Positions 8,675 to 17,385 of a DNA stretch of 64,000 bases are shown piece by piece; position 1 is the stretch's first letter; every line of letters begins with the position of its first letter. Origin of the DNA: Leisingera daeponensis (GTDB taxonomy: Bacteria; Pseudomonadota; Alphaproteobacteria; Rhodobacterales; Rhodobacteraceae); the NCBI RefSeq assembly GCF_019801465.1, contig NZ_JAHVJA010000004.1, positions 248,001-312,000 on the forward strand, written 5' to 3'. The position numbers were made by a program, and so were the translations under genes. The notes beneath the pieces are model-generated. The model did no database searches. It was not told the DNA's origin and worked only from the letters and a program-made list of their open reading frames with translations.

Positions 8675-9395
8675 AATCGTTCTTGATACCGAAACCACCG
8701 GGTTTGACCCGTTTTCCGGCGACCGGATCGTTGAAATCGGGGCGGTGGAACTCTTCAACCACATGCCAACCGGAGAAACGTTTCACGTTTACATCAACCC
8801 GGAACGCTCGATGCCTGCGGAAGCCTTTTCTGTCCACGGTATCGGCCCGGATCTGCTGGAGCCGCCTCAGAAACCCGAACCCGGTGCGGTAACACTGCGG
8901 GACAAACCTGTGTTCGCCAAGGTGGGCCAGAAATTCCTCGATTTTGTCCAGGACTCCAAGCTCGTCATTCATAATGCCAGCTTTGACATGAAGTTTCTGA
9001 ATGCCGAGCTGGACTGGATGGGGCTGCCAAAGCTGCCGATGGAACAGGCCATCGATACACTGGCGATGGCCCGGCAGCGGTTTCCGGGCTCGCCGGCGAC
9101 GCTGGATGCGCTGTGCCGCCGCTTCAACATCGACAACTCCAACCGGACTTTGCACGGGGCCCTGCTCGATTCCGAGATCCTGGCAGATGTCTATCTAGAG
9201 CTGATTGGCGGGCGGCAGCCTGATTTCGGGCTGTCAACGCAAACGGCATCTTCAAGCACTGCCCAGGTCGAGGACGATTGGCGCCCTGCCCCGCGGCAGG
9301 CGCCGCTGCCGCCGCGGATCACACCTGAAGAACTGGCGGCGCATGAGGCCTTTATCGGAAAGATGGGCGATGATGCGTTGTGGAAGGCCACTTGA
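8667..9395 (+). CDS. dnaQ: DNA polymerase III epsilon subunit (proofreading exonuclease) DnaQ
   Basis: DnaQ is the 3'-5' proofreading exonuclease of the replicase. The 242-residue protein begins at a GTG and shows ExoI DTET (Asp7, Glu9), ExoII HNASFDMKF and ExoIII HGALLDSEILADVY, all with their catalytic residues. The variable tail after about residue 175 carries alanine/proline-rich sequence as in other DnaQ proteins, where it contacts the polymerase subunit. Its place beside oriC is conserved in alphaproteobacteria. Confidence 0.96.
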   Translation: MREIVLDTETTGFDPFSGDRIVEIGAVELFNHMPTGETFHVYINPERSMPAEAFSVHGIGPDLLEPPQKPEPGAVTLRDKPVFAKVGQKFLDFVQDSKLVIHNASFDMKFLNAELDWMGLPKLPMEQAIDTLAMARQRFPGSPATLDALCRRFNIDNSNRTLHGALLDSEILADVYLELIGGRQPDFGLSTQTASSSTAQVEDDWRPAPRQAPLPPRITPEELAAHEAFIGKMGDDALWKAT

Positions 9396-9416
9396 TCCTG
9401 AAGTAGACCGAAAAAA

Positions 9417-9440
9417 AACGCCGCTGAATTCAGCGGCGTT
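9417..9440. terminator. Bidirectional terminator between dnaQ and secB
   Basis: A perfect 24-base inverted repeat with arms AACGCCGCTGAA and TTCAGCGGCGTT sits between convergent dnaQ and secB. It is flanked by an A-run on the left and TTTTCAGTTTC on the right, so it can serve both strands. Confidence 0.9.
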
Positions 9441-9462
9441 TTCAGTTTCAGAATGAAAAGCC

Positions 9463-9951
9463 TTACTGCGTGGGTGTTGCTGCTGCCGCTTCGGATTGGC
9501 GGCGGGTCAGCTCGTTGCGGTAAATCGCCACGAAGTCGATGTTATCCAAGTTCAGCGGAGGGAAGCCGCCGTCGCGGGTCACGTCCGACACGATGCGGCG
9601 CAGGAACGGGAAGGTCATGCGCGGGCATTCGATCAGCAGGAACGGGTGCAGCTGGTCTTCCGGAACGCCGACGATGTTGAACACGCCGACATATTCCAGC
9701 TCCAGCACGAACAGGACGTTGCCGCTTTCCTTGTTCTTGGATTCGACGGTCAGCTTGGTGACCACCTCATACTGGTTCTCGGCCGAGCGCTTCTTGGCAT
9801 CCAGGTTCACCTGCACGCTGACGTCGGGCTGAACCTCACCGCCGGTGCCTTTTTGCGCCATCACGTTTTCGAACGACATGTCGCGGATGAACTGGCCCAG
9901 AATGTTCATCTGGACCTGCGGCTGCTGCTGGGCTTCGCCGTTTTCGGCCAT
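9463..9951 (-). CDS. secB: Protein-export chaperone SecB
   Basis: SecB is a cytoplasmic tetrameric chaperone that keeps preproteins unfolded and hands them to SecA. The 162-residue protein contains the family core MNILGQFIRDMSFENV followed by VNLDAKKR, VFVLELEYVG-type and APFLRRIVSDVTRDGGFPPLNLD-type segments (here FPFLRRIVSD). The ATG at 9951 is preceded by CAGGAG seven bases away; a longer open frame upstream lacks such a site. It converges on dnaQ across the shared terminator. Confidence 0.96.
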   Translation of the reverse strand: MAENGEAQQQPQVQMNILGQFIRDMSFENVMAQKGTGGEVQPDVSVQVNLDAKKRSAENQYEVVTKLTVESKNKESGNVLFVLELEYVGVFNIVGVPEDQLHPFLLIECPRMTFPFLRRIVSDVTRDGGFPPLNLDNIDFVAIYRNELTRRQSEAAAATPTQ

Positions 9952-10007
9952 CGGGATACTCCTGAAAATATGCTTTGGACCGTGCTTAGCAGCTTGGTCC
10001 GAACAGC

Positions 10008-10508
10008 TCAACGGGGGCCGTCTACCCAGGCCGAGGGGCGGGTCGGACGGCGGCCCGGGGTCACATCTTCATAGTCTCCGTCGATGACGTCTTCCGGCTG
10101 CCCCGCGGTTCCGGGATAGTGGCGGCCCTGCATGCTGCCGGGTCCCATCTGGAAATGCGCCACTGTGACCCGGGCACGGAGAAAACGGTAGACTGCCAGA
10201 CGCACCGGGTGCACCAGCAGTGCAAAGCCTGCTGCATCGGTGAAGAAGCCGGGCGTCAGCAGCAGAGCGCCGGCAAACAGGATCATCGCCCCGTGGGCCA
10301 GCGGCTCCGCCGGATCGGATAACTGCTGGAACGACGACCGCAATTGAACCATCGCCATGCGCCCCTGAGTTTTGACAAGCCAGGTGCCCAGCACCGCGGT
10401 CAGCACCACGATGGCCAGGGTCGGCCAAAGGCCGATGGCACTGCCAACCTGAATAAACAAAGCAATTTCAATGATGGGAACCATCAGAAAGGCCAGGAAG
10501 AGATACAT
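10008..10508 (-). CDS. fxsA: FxsA family membrane protein
   Basis: FxsA proteins are small inner-membrane proteins; in E. coli overproduction relieves exclusion of phage T7 by F plasmids, and their normal role is unclear. The 166-residue product has hydrophobic segments at about 1-21, 26-45 and 73-97, the typical N-terminal MYLFLAFLMVPIIEIALFIQVG and the ALLLTPGFFTDAAGF motif. The ATG at 10508 has AAGGAAAC upstream. It is separated from secB by 56 bases and diverges from the Tim44-like gene. Confidence 0.9.
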   Translation of the reverse strand: MYLFLAFLMVPIIEIALFIQVGSAIGLWPTLAIVVLTAVLGTWLVKTQGRMAMVQLRSSFQQLSDPAEPLAHGAMILFAGALLLTPGFFTDAAGFALLVHPVRLAVYRFLRARVTVAHFQMGPGSMQGRHYPGTAGQPEDVIDGDYEDVTPGRRPTRPSAWVDGPR

Positions 10509-10623
10509 GCGGGTTTCCTTGCGATCATACACCCGGGCGGTAGACTTGCCCCCGCCCGTCACCTACATAAGGTCTGACCGCTTTGGTTTCAAACAAAGCA
10601 CGAACGCCTAGCATGAGGTATCC

Positions 10624-11280
10624 ATGGAGTCGCCTGTGATTCAGCTTTTGGTTCTGGCCGGTATCGCTGTGTTTCTGATCCTGCGCTTGAAAAGCGTGCT
10701 GGGAACACGCGAAGGGTTTGAAAAACCGCCGCTGCCGAAACCCGAAACCAAAAGCCGCCGCCCGGATCTGGAAGTGATTGAAGGGGGGCCGGACCGCGAT
10801 ATTACCGATTATGTGGCTGAAGGCAGTTCCCAGGCGCAGGCGCTGGCTGCGATGAAGCGGGCCGAGCCGTCGTTTCAGGTTCAGGAATTTGTTCAAGGCG
10901 CTCGCGGTGCCTATGAAATGATCCTGATGGGTTTCGAGCATGGTAACCTGGATGATATCCAGCCGTTCCTGGCTGAGGATGTTTTCGAAAGCTTCGTTGA
11001 AGCGGTCGCTCAACGGGAAGATCAGGGGTACAAGATCGAAGCCGAATTCATCGGAGTGCGCGAAACCACTTTGGCTGACGCGCAATTCGATGCGCAGTCG
11101 GGTCGTGCGGAGATCACCATGCGGTTCGTGGGTGAGTTGACATCTGTCGTGCGCGATCGCGGCGGAGACATCGTCGAGGGCGATCCGAAAGCAGTGAAGC
11201 GCCAGAAAGACACCTGGGTCTTTGCCCGCACCATGGGTAGCGACGACCCCAATTGGCAGCTTGTTGCGACGGACGCATGA
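10624..11280 (+). CDS. Tim44/TimA family membrane-anchored protein
   Basis: This protein resembles bacterial relatives of mitochondrial Tim44. It has one N-terminal transmembrane helix (residues 5-22), a basic linker, and a C-terminal Tim44-like domain (about 85-218) with AYEMILMGFEHGNLDDIQPFL and AEITMRFVGELTSV-type segments. Bacterial homologues sit in the inner membrane facing the cytoplasm; a role in protein handling is suggested by homology and by its place near secB, but is not proven. Its TGA overlaps the mltA start (ATGA), so the two are probably coupled. Confidence 0.88.
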   Translation: MESPVIQLLVLAGIAVFLILRLKSVLGTREGFEKPPLPKPETKSRRPDLEVIEGGPDRDITDYVAEGSSQAQALAAMKRAEPSFQVQEFVQGARGAYEMILMGFEHGNLDDIQPFLAEDVFESFVEAVAQREDQGYKIEAEFIGVRETTLADAQFDAQSGRAEITMRFVGELTSVVRDRGGDIVEGDPKAVKRQKDTWVFARTMGSDDPNWQLVATDA

Positions 11281-12329
11281 TTGCTGCGCTTCGGGGGGCA
11301 CTTGGGGCGGCTGCAATTGCAGCCGCCGCGATGACCGCCTCCGGGGCGCAGTCCGAAACTGTGTCCAGCCTTCTGGACTTTACCCAGCTTGACGGCTGGG
11401 CCGAAGATGACCACGCCACCGCGCTGCAGGTTTTCCTTGGAACATGCCAGGACCTGAAAGACCCTGACTGGCTGGCCCTGTGCAACGCTGCGCGCTCCCA
11501 GTCGCCAAACGGCGCAAAGGCGTTCTTCGAGCTGTTTTTCCGCCCGGTCCTGATTGAAGACGGCAGCCCTGCCCTGTTCACCGGCTATTTCGAACCGGAG
11601 CTCAGCGGTTCGCGCTATCCTACGGGACGCTTCCGTTATCCTGTTTACAAAATGCCGCCCGAAGCGCGCGCCACGGATTTGTGGTTGCCGCGACGGGATA
11701 TTTTGACCAGCGATGTGATGCAGAGTCGCGGGCTGGAAATTGCCTGGGTCGATGACCCGGTGGAACTGTTCTTCCTTCAAATCCAGGGTTCAGGGCGTAT
11801 CCGGCTGCCGGATGGTTCTATGATCCGCGTGGGATACGGGGGCGCAAACGGCCACCCCTATAAATCCATCGGCAAGGAACTGGTGCGCCGCGGTGTCTAC
11901 AACGCCCATCAGGTCAGCGCCCAGGTGATCAAGTCCTGGGTCCGGCGCAACCCCGCGGACGGCAAGGAACTGCTGTTTCACAATCCGTCCTATGTGTTCT
12001 TCCGCGAGGTGCGCAAAGTGGCGGCCTCCAAGGGGCCGCTTGGCGCCATGAACCGCTCGGTCACGCCGATGCGCACAATTGCCGCCGATCCCGCCTATAC
12101 CCCGCTGGGGGCGCCTGTCTGGGTGGAAAAGGACGGCCACATGCCGCTGCGCCGGCTGATGGTGGCGCAGGACACCGGCTCTGCCATCAAGGGCGCTCAG
12201 CGGGCAGATATCTTTGTAGGCACCGGCGACGCGGCCGGCGAAACCGCTGGCACAATGAAAGACCCGGGCCGGATGGTGGTGCTGCTGCCGATCCAGCGGG
12301 CCTATGCGATGCTTCCGGAAGATCTTTAA
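11277..12329 (+). CDS. mltA: Membrane-bound lytic murein transglycosylase A (MltA)
   Basis: MltA cleaves peptidoglycan glycan strands to 1,6-anhydromuropeptides in the periplasm. From ATG 11277 the product is 350 residues, with an alanine-rich signal peptide (about 1-27, likely cut after ASGA). The MltA core is recognisable by LFTGYFEPELSGS, FFLQIQGSGRIRLPDG, VGYGGANGHPYKSIG and the C-terminal 3D domain QDTGSAIKGAQRADIFVGTGDAAG carrying the catalytic aspartate. I see no lipobox, so it may be soluble or peptide-anchored. It overlaps the Tim44-like gene, and the next gene starts immediately at its stop. Confidence 0.95.
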   Translation: MIAALRGALGAAAIAAAAMTASGAQSETVSSLLDFTQLDGWAEDDHATALQVFLGTCQDLKDPDWLALCNAARSQSPNGAKAFFELFFRPVLIEDGSPALFTGYFEPELSGSRYPTGRFRYPVYKMPPEARATDLWLPRRDILTSDVMQSRGLEIAWVDDPVELFFLQIQGSGRIRLPDGSMIRVGYGGANGHPYKSIGKELVRRGVYNAHQVSAQVIKSWVRRNPADGKELLFHNPSYVFFREVRKVAASKGPLGAMNRSVTPMRTIAADPAYTPLGAPVWVEKDGHMPLRRLMVAQDTGSAIKGAQRADIFVGTGDAAGETAGTMKDPGRMVVLLPIQRAYAMLPEDL

Positions 12330-12917
12330 ATGACACGGCGGAAACTTACAGGAGAAGAGATCGAGCTCTGGCATAAGGTTGTGAAGCACACCGAGCGTCT
12401 GCATCCGGGTGCACATTCCGCGCCGCCTGCTCTTCCAATGCCGAAGCCGAAACCGGCCAAGCAGCCGGAGCCGCGCCTGGCGCCGTTCGAGGTTGGGAGC
12501 CGTGCAAAGCTCAAACCGGCAAAAAATGATCTGAAACCTTCGCTTGTCCGAAGTCTGGCAAGCAATCCGCTGCAGATGGATGAAAAATCATTCCGCAAGA
12601 TGAAGCGCGGCAAAATCAAGCCAGAAGGTAAACTGGACTTGCATGGGATGAGGATCGACACCGCGCACCCTGCCCTGACACGTTTCATTCTGTCGTCTCA
12701 GGCTTCAGGAAGGCGGCTGGTGCTGGTGGTGACCGGTAAGGGTAAGGACCGCGACGAGCCCGGCCCGATGCCGGTACCGCGCGGAGTGCTGCGCCACAAG
12801 GTGCCGCAATGGTTGGCCTTGCCTCCCTTGGCGCAGGCGGTTCTGCAAGTGACGCCCGCTCATATCAGCCACGGTGGAGAAGGCGCCTACTATGTTTACC
12901 TGCGGCGGAGCCGCTGA
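12330..12917 (+). CDS. Smr domain protein
   Basis: The 195-residue protein has a low-complexity basic N-terminal half and a C-terminal Smr (small MutS-related) domain with LDLHGM, LVVTGKGK and SHGGEGAYYVYLRR. Smr domains are nucleases acting on DNA or RNA; those of this stand-alone type have been linked to ribosome-collision rescue or DNA processing in other bacteria, but the target here is unknown. The start codon directly follows the mltA stop, so it is the third gene of the tim44-mltA-smr operon. Confidence 0.9.
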   Translation: MTRRKLTGEEIELWHKVVKHTERLHPGAHSAPPALPMPKPKPAKQPEPRLAPFEVGSRAKLKPAKNDLKPSLVRSLASNPLQMDEKSFRKMKRGKIKPEGKLDLHGMRIDTAHPALTRFILSSQASGRRLVLVVTGKGKDRDEPGPMPVPRGVLRHKVPQWLALPPLAQAVLQVTPAHISHGGEGAYYVYLRRSR

Positions 12918-12923
12918 GAGCGG

Positions 12924-14039
12924 TCATCTGTTGTCAGATACCGGGCTTTCCAGCGCGACTGAGATAACGTTGTCCCGAACAATGATTTGACCGGGGAGAA
13001 TCCGTCGCAGTCGGTCCTGATCCCGTGCAAAAGTCTGTGCTGTTTCCCGCGCGCCGTTCAATAGGGCCAGCAGTGCGGGTGAACTAGCGGCAACAAAATG
13101 CTGCGACTCCGCTTCGTCAGCAAAGGCCGTTGTATCGATGACTTCCACCGGCAGCTCGCTGATGTCCTCGATATTGTTCAGATTGCCCAATCTCGCACGC
13201 CCATCCAAACCGCGCAGCCGCTGAGAGAGGGTCAGAACACTATCTTTTTGCGACACAAAGATCAGAAACGGCTGGGGGACTTCGGCAAAGCGCTGCATCT
13301 GCGAATTGAACACGTCAACATCAAGATCCGGCGACATCAGCACCACACCGCCGAGATTAGCCGCGGACCATCCTGGAGTTTTGATTTCGATCTGCCTGAG
13401 CGCCTCCATGGTCAGGAGCCCGCCCATGGAATGGGCCACCACGACGATCCGGCCTGTTCCGTTAGTACGAAGTTTGCGAAGCAGCGATTCCAGCCCGTCC
13501 CGGGCAAACAAAACACTGTCTCCGTCATAGGCATAGCCAAGCGCTTTACCCTTACTGGGCCAAGAATAGATGACTGTTGCACCTGGAACATTGATATCGT
13601 GGGTCAGCTGAGCAGCTCGGAATGCCGTTTCCGCTTGTGTGGAGTTAAACCCATGCACAAAAACCGTCACGTCCCGCTCACCGGAAGGAAACTTGGCCAA
13701 TTCCTGCTGCATCCGGGCAGAAAAACTTGCTTCACTTTCGAATTTCCTGCGCCCTGCCATGGTGAATTCCGTGGCGGGATCCGGGTTTGTGTAGCCGAAC
13801 TTCAAGGATCCGGGCTTGTGTTCCGGGGGAATGGACACCGTAAGTTCCAGAAGACTGAGTTCATCAGCCCGCTCTGAACCGAATGTGCCATCCGGCAGCG
13901 GATCTCGGTTCGTTGCGGCAAAAACGGTTTTAGGAGTGCCGATATCCAGCGCTTCGGGGACCGTAGGCGAGAAAGACCTGTCCGTGCAGCCGGCAAAACC
14001 GACCACCAGAAATACGCAAGATGCGCGCAGGCCATGCAT
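12924..14039 (-). CDS. Alpha/beta hydrolase lipoprotein (DUF900 family)
   Basis: The 371-residue product carries a lipoprotein signal ending in the lipobox VGFAGC (Cys near residue 18), then a DUF900-type alpha/beta hydrolase with the oxyanion region VFVHGFNSTQAETAFR, the nucleophile elbow AHSMGG and a following aspartate in MSPDLDVDVF. It should be a membrane-anchored periplasmic esterase or lipase; the substrate is not known. I use ATG 14039; the frame extends 7 codons upstream only to a TTG. It converges on the smr gene with 6 bases between stops. Confidence 0.85.
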   Translation of the reverse strand: MHGLRASCVFLVVGFAGCTDRSFSPTVPEALDIGTPKTVFAATNRDPLPDGTFGSERADELSLLELTVSIPPEHKPGSLKFGYTNPDPATEFTMAGRRKFESEASFSARMQQELAKFPSGERDVTVFVHGFNSTQAETAFRAAQLTHDINVPGATVIYSWPSKGKALGYAYDGDSVLFARDGLESLLRKLRTNGTGRIVVVAHSMGGLLTMEALRQIEIKTPGWSAANLGGVVLMSPDLDVDVFNSQMQRFAEVPQPFLIFVSQKDSVLTLSQRLRGLDGRARLGNLNNIEDISELPVEVIDTTAFADEAESQHFVAASSPALLALLNGARETAQTFARDQDRLRRILPGQIIVRDNVISVALESPVSDNR

Positions 14040-14062
14040 GATTTTCGCCCTCAAAACCAAAT

Positions 14063-14088
14063 GGCAGCAGGCTAACCGGCCTGCTGCC
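14063..14088 (-). terminator. Hairpin downstream of hslU
   Basis: Ten-base perfect arms GGCAGCAGGC and GCCTGCTGCC surround a six-base loop between hslU and the DUF900 gene. The trailing T-run on the minus strand is weak (ATTTGGTTTT), so it may be a terminator or an mRNA-stabilising hairpin. Confidence 0.6.
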
Positions 14089-14120
14089 TTTGTCTAGTGG
14101 CTGCGTGCGGCCTAAGCGGC

Positions 14121-15431
14121 TTACAGCACGTAACGGCTGACATCCGCAGAGCGGCCAAGCTCGCCAAGGTTCTTCTTCACAAAAGAGGCGTCCACAGTTA
14201 CCGCTTCACCCGACCGGTCAGGCGCGGTGAACGACAGTTCTTCAAACACCCGCTCCATCACGGTGTAAAGGCGGCGGGCGCCGATGTTCTCCACGGTCTG
14301 GTTCACCTCGGCTGCAATCTTGGCCAGAGCGGCAATACCGTCCTTGGTGAACGATACTTCGACTTTCTCTGTACCCATCAGCGCCGTGTACTGGCGGGTC
14401 AGCGCGTTGTCGGTTTCGGTCAGGATGCGAACGAAATCCTCTTCGGTCAGCGCCCGCAGGTTCACCCGGATCGGCAGGCGGCCCTGCAGTTCGGGCAGCA
14501 GGTCCGAGGGTTTGGCGATGTGAAAGGCACCGGAGGCGATGAACAGGATGTGGTCGGTCTTCACCGGCCCGTGCTTGGTGCTGACGGTGGTGCCTTCGAT
14601 CAGCGGCAGCAGGTCGCGCTGCACGCCCTCGCGGCTGACATCGCCGCCGCGGGTTTCCTGGCGGGCGCAGACCTTGTCGATCTCATCCAGGAACACGATG
14701 CCATTCTGCTCCACCGAGTCCAGCGCGGTGCGGGTGACGGTTTCGTCATCCAAGAGCTTGTCTGCTTCTTCGCCGATCAGCACCTCATAGCTTTCAGCGA
14801 CAGTCATCTTCTTTCGGGTGGTGCGCCCGCCCATCGCCTTGCCGAACAGGTCGCCAAGGTTCAGCATGCCCATGTTGCCGCCGCCCGGCTGGCCGGGGAT
14901 TTCGAACATGCCCATCGGGTTGGAGGTGTCGGCCACGTCCAGCTCGATCACCGTGTCGTCGAGCTCCCCCGCTTTCAGCTTCTTGCGGAACATCTCGCGG
15001 GTCGCTTCACGGGCATCGCTGCCGGCGATGGCTTCCACAACCCGGTCTTCCGCCGCCTTGTGGGCGTTGGCCTTGACGTCCTCGCGCATGTACTCGCGGG
15101 TTTGGGCTATGGCGCTGTCGACCAAATCGCGGATGATCTGTTCCACGTCCCGCCCGACATAGCCGACTTCGGTGAACTTGGTGGCTTCCACCTTGATGAA
15201 GGGCGCGCGGGCCAGCTTGGCCAGGCGGCGGGAGATCTCGGTCTTGCCGACGCCGGTGGGGCCGATCATCAGGATATTCTTGGGATACACCTCGTCGCGC
15301 AGATCGTCGTCCAACTGCTTGCGCCGCCAGCGGCTGCGCAGTGCAACGGCCACAGCCCGTTTGGCTTCCTTCTGGCCGATGATGAAGCGGTCCAGCTCTG
15401 AGACGATTTCGCGGGGGGTCAGATCGGTCAT
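14121..15431 (-). CDS. hslU: ATP-dependent protease ATPase subunit HslU (ClpY)
   Basis: HslU is the AAA+ unfoldase that feeds substrates to the HslV peptidase. The 436-residue protein has Walker A GPTGVGKT at 57-64, the family motif [27 protein letters not shown] (split by the pore GYVG), Walker [11 protein letters not shown] and the C-terminal SRYVL tail that docks into HslV. It lies 62 bases downstream of hslV on the same strand, forming the hslVU operon. Confidence 0.98.
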   Translation of the reverse strand: MTDLTPREIVSELDRFIIGQKEAKRAVAVALRSRWRRKQLDDDLRDEVYPKNILMIGPTGVGKTEISRRLAKLARAPFIKVEATKFTEVGYVGRDVEQIIRDLVDSAIAQTREYMREDVKANAHKAAEDRVVEAIAGSDAREATREMFRKKLKAGELDDTVIELDVADTSNPMGMFEIPGQPGGGNMGMLNLGDLFGKAMGGRTTRKKMTVAESYEVLIGEEADKLLDDETVTRTALDSVEQNGIVFLDEIDKVCARQETRGGDVSREGVQRDLLPLIEGTTVSTKHGPVKTDHILFIASGAFHIAKPSDLLPELQGRLPIRVNLRALTEEDFVRILTETDNALTRQYTALMGTEKVEVSFTKDGIAALAKIAAEVNQTVENIGARRLYTVMERVFEELSFTAPDRSGEAVTVDASFVKKNLGELGRSADVSRYVL

Positions 15432-15493
15432 GTCAGTCCTTTCCGGGACAAAACTTCCGATTGAAGTTTTGCCAAGAATTTAGAGGGAAATTC

Positions 15494-16051
15494 TTATCCG
15501 CCGATAGTTTCGACGGTCAGGTTTCCATTGGTGTAGACGCAGATATCTGCGGCAATGGCCATGGCGTCCCGCGCCACGGCTTCGGCGGATTTACCGCTGT
15601 CCATCATGCCGCGGGCCGCCGCCAGAGCAAAATTTCCGCCTGAGCCGATGGCAGCGACATCATGTTCCGGTTCGAGCACGTCGCCGGCACCGGTGATGAC
15701 GAACATGTCGGCGCCGTCAGTGACGATCAGCATTGCTTCCAGCTTCTGCAGGTATTTATCGGTGCGCCAGTCTTTGGCCAGCTCGACACTGGCGCGGGCG
15801 AGCTGGCCGGGGGTTGCTTCCAGCTTGGCTTCCAGTCGCTCCAGCAGGGTAAACGCATCGGCTGTCGAGCCGGCAAAGCCTGCCACCACATCGAAACCGC
15901 CGGGCGACAGTCGGCGCACCTTGCGGGCGGTGCCCTTGATCACAGTCTGCCCCAGCGACACCTGGCCGTCGCCGGCGATGACCACCTGGCCATCTTTCTT
16001 GACACCGATGATGGTGGTGCCGTGCCAGCCGGGGAATTGATCGTCTGCCAT
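15494..16051 (-). CDS. hslV: ATP-dependent protease peptidase subunit HslV (ClpQ)
   Basis: HslV is the threonine peptidase of the HslUV protease. The 185-residue product contains [20 protein letters not shown] and [11 protein letters not shown]. The catalytic threonine corresponds to Thr12 in HGTTI, so an N-terminal extension of 11 residues must be removed; many proteobacterial homologues such as that of E. coli begin directly with MTTI. No start codon exists nearer to Thr12. A possible heat-shock promoter lies about 25 bases upstream. Confidence 0.96.
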   Translation of the reverse strand: MADDQFPGWHGTTIIGVKKDGQVVIAGDGQVSLGQTVIKGTARKVRRLSPGGFDVVAGFAGSTADAFTLLERLEAKLEATPGQLARASVELAKDWRTDKYLQKLEAMLIVTDGADMFVITGAGDVLEPEHDVAAIGSGGNFALAAARGMMDSGKSAEAVARDAMAIAADICVYTNGNLTVETIGG

Positions 16052-16075
16052 TTATGCCTCCGTTTGGTTGCCCCC

Positions 16076-16105
16076 TATATGGAACCATCGCCCCGCTGGC
16101 ACAAG
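16076..16105 (-). promoter_or_regulatory. Possible RpoH-type promoter of hslVU
   Basis: On the minus strand CTTG (16105-16102) is followed after 19 bases by CCATATA (16082-16076), resembling the alphaproteobacterial sigma-32 pattern CTTG-spacer-CYTATNT but imperfect. HslUV is heat-inducible in many bacteria, which fits, but the match alone is weak. Confidence 0.35.
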
Positions 16106-16272
16106 GGAGCGTGCCGGTTCCCGGGAGCCGGAAAGGCTGGATGAGGTTTTGCTGCTATGCAGAAACTGCAAAGCGGGGCTGTTGAACGGGCATTTGCGGG
16201 ACTCAGCAGTAAATCCTACATGGGGCTCACAACCGGCACAGGGTCGGCTGTTTCTTAGAAGGATATGCGCAA

Positions 16273-16464
16273 ATGACGACCGCAAACATTCATGCGCCGC
16301 TCGGAGCAGTCACCGTTCTCCGCGTGGTCGATGCAGTGGCTAACGTGAAAGAATCCATCCTGGAGTGGTATGAAGCCCGCCAAACCCGCAAGGCGCTGGC
16401 ACAGCTGTCGGATGCGCAGCTGGATGACATCGGCCTGAGCCGCTCTGACATCGCTAAGATCTGA
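16273..16464 (+). CDS. DUF1127 microprotein
   Basis: The 63-residue protein ends with the DUF1127 (YjiS-like) motif: WYEARQTRKALAQLSDAQLDDIGLSRSDI, with the usual alternation of arginines and LXXLXDXXLXDIGLXR. Such small arginine-rich proteins in alphaproteobacteria affect RNA turnover and phosphate or carbon metabolism in some species; here the role is unknown. A good Shine-Dalgarno (AGAAGGA) precedes the ATG. It is monocistronic and ends at a strong terminator shared with the convergent Lin0512 genes. Confidence 0.85.
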   Translation: MTTANIHAPLGAVTVLRVVDAVANVKESILEWYEARQTRKALAQLSDAQLDDIGLSRSDIAKI

Positions 16465-16491
16465 GACTGCAATGATCGAAGATTTTGAATG

Positions 16492-16518
16492 AGCCGCCCA
16501 GAAACGGGCGGCTTTTTT
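16492..16518 (+). terminator. Rho-independent terminator after the DUF1127 gene
   Basis: Arms AGCCGCCC and GGGCGGCT flank a six-base loop and are followed by TTTTTTC. It lies between the DUF1127 gene and the convergent Lin0512 gene. Confidence 0.88.
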
Positions 16519-16889
16519 CATTTCTGGCAAGCGATCTTGTACTTACCAGCCTGATCCGGCAGCCAGGCCTCGATTGCAGCGGTAGCAACCACATGGCGGG
16601 TTCCGGCTTCAGCGTCCTCAACATCCAGCCCGCCTTTGACGGCGCGCACATTGGCACGGCCCCGGGGCAGCTCTAGCGCCACCAGACCGCAGTCCACCGC
16701 TTCCGGCTGTTGCACACCGATGGTCACCTCCACCCGCATTTCGCTGTGGTCGATTCCAAGTTTTGCAAACAAGGTGATCGAGGAATGGTGCAATGCGTCC
16801 TGCACGGCGCGGCAAGCTGCCTTGGTATAGTTTTGACCGTACAGGTCGTTGCCTGTGCCCATTTCGAGGATAATACGCTTTTCGCTCAT
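16518..16889 (-). CDS. Lin0512 family protein (second copy)
   Basis: The 123-residue product belongs to the Lin0512 family, small proteins of unknown function. Visible family features are the N-terminal ILEMGTGNDLYGQNYTKAACRAVQDAL and the central VEVTIGVQQPEAVD. It is clearly a paralogue of the gene directly upstream, sharing the pattern MGTG/S-L-(D/Y)YT-A--RA--DAL-H-S. The ATG overlaps the upstream stop by four bases and has GGAGG in front, so the two are made together and could form a hetero-oligomer. I infer no activity. Confidence 0.85.
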   Translation of the reverse strand: MSEKRIILEMGTGNDLYGQNYTKAACRAVQDALHHSSITLFAKLGIDHSEMRVEVTIGVQQPEAVDCGLVALELPRGRANVRAVKGGLDVEDAEAGTRHVVATAAIEAWLPDQAGKYKIACQK

Positions 16890-17233
16890 TCCGCAGCCTC
16901 CATGTCAAACGACACGGTAATGGCCGCATTGGCGATCACCGTGCGCCCGCCATGCGGCTTTTCAATGTCCAGCCCGCCTTCAACCACACGGATGCGGGGC
17001 TGGCCGTAGGGAATGATTTTCAGGAGCGCGCCCTTGTCCACCTCCGCCGGTTTCTGGACCCCGACCTCTGCGTCGATGATCATGTCCTCTTTTGAGAAAT
17101 CGAAGAGTTCCGCCATGTTGACGGAATTGTGCCATAGCGCGTCCCTGATCGCGCGGCGGGCGGCTTCGGTGTAATCTTCGCGCCTGAGCGATGTGCCCAT
17201 GCCGAATTCAACCAGGACCGGTGTCTTTGCCAT
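16886..17233 (-). CDS. Lin0512 family protein (first copy)
   Basis: This 115-residue protein is the upstream member of a tandem Lin0512 pair. It carries LVEFGMGTSLRREDYTEAARRAIRDALWHNSV and EVGVQKPAEVDKGALL, matching the second copy segment by segment at moderate identity. The start at ATG 17233 has AGGAGG nine bases upstream; the 17-codon extension of the frame is not needed. Function unknown. The pair is isolated between two terminators, so it forms its own small transcription unit. Confidence 0.85.
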   Translation of the reverse strand: MAKTPVLVEFGMGTSLRREDYTEAARRAIRDALWHNSVNMAELFDFSKEDMIIDAEVGVQKPAEVDKGALLKIIPYGQPRIRVVEGGLDIEKPHGGRTVIANAAITVSFDMEAAE

Positions 17234-17333
17234 GCTGCCTCCTGAATTTGTCCTGGAGCGGACCGTTGCAGGCATGAACAACAAAGGAAAGAGCCAGTTT
17301 GAGGTTCGCGGCTAAACCAGACCGGAGCAAGAA

Positions 17334-17362
17334 AAAAGGGCCGCCCCGGCGGGGACAGCCCT
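17334..17362 (-). terminator. Rho-independent terminator of trxA
   Basis: On the minus strand the arms GGGCTGTCCCC and GGGGCGGCCC pair around a short loop with a mismatch, followed by TTTTTTC. It lies 24 bases past the trxA stop. Confidence 0.85.
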
Positions 17363-17385
17363 TGAATTCCCGTCTTGGATCCGGC

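Noticed and set aside
8779-8794. Pars-like sequence GTTTCACGT in dnaQ
   Set aside because: Only the left half of the palindrome is present; about 10 of 16 positions match, as expected by chance.
14097-15401. 434-codon plus-strand frame opposite hslU
   Set aside because: It lies wholly antisense to a certain hslU; long antisense frames are common in GC-rich genes and the product is compositionally odd and matches no family.
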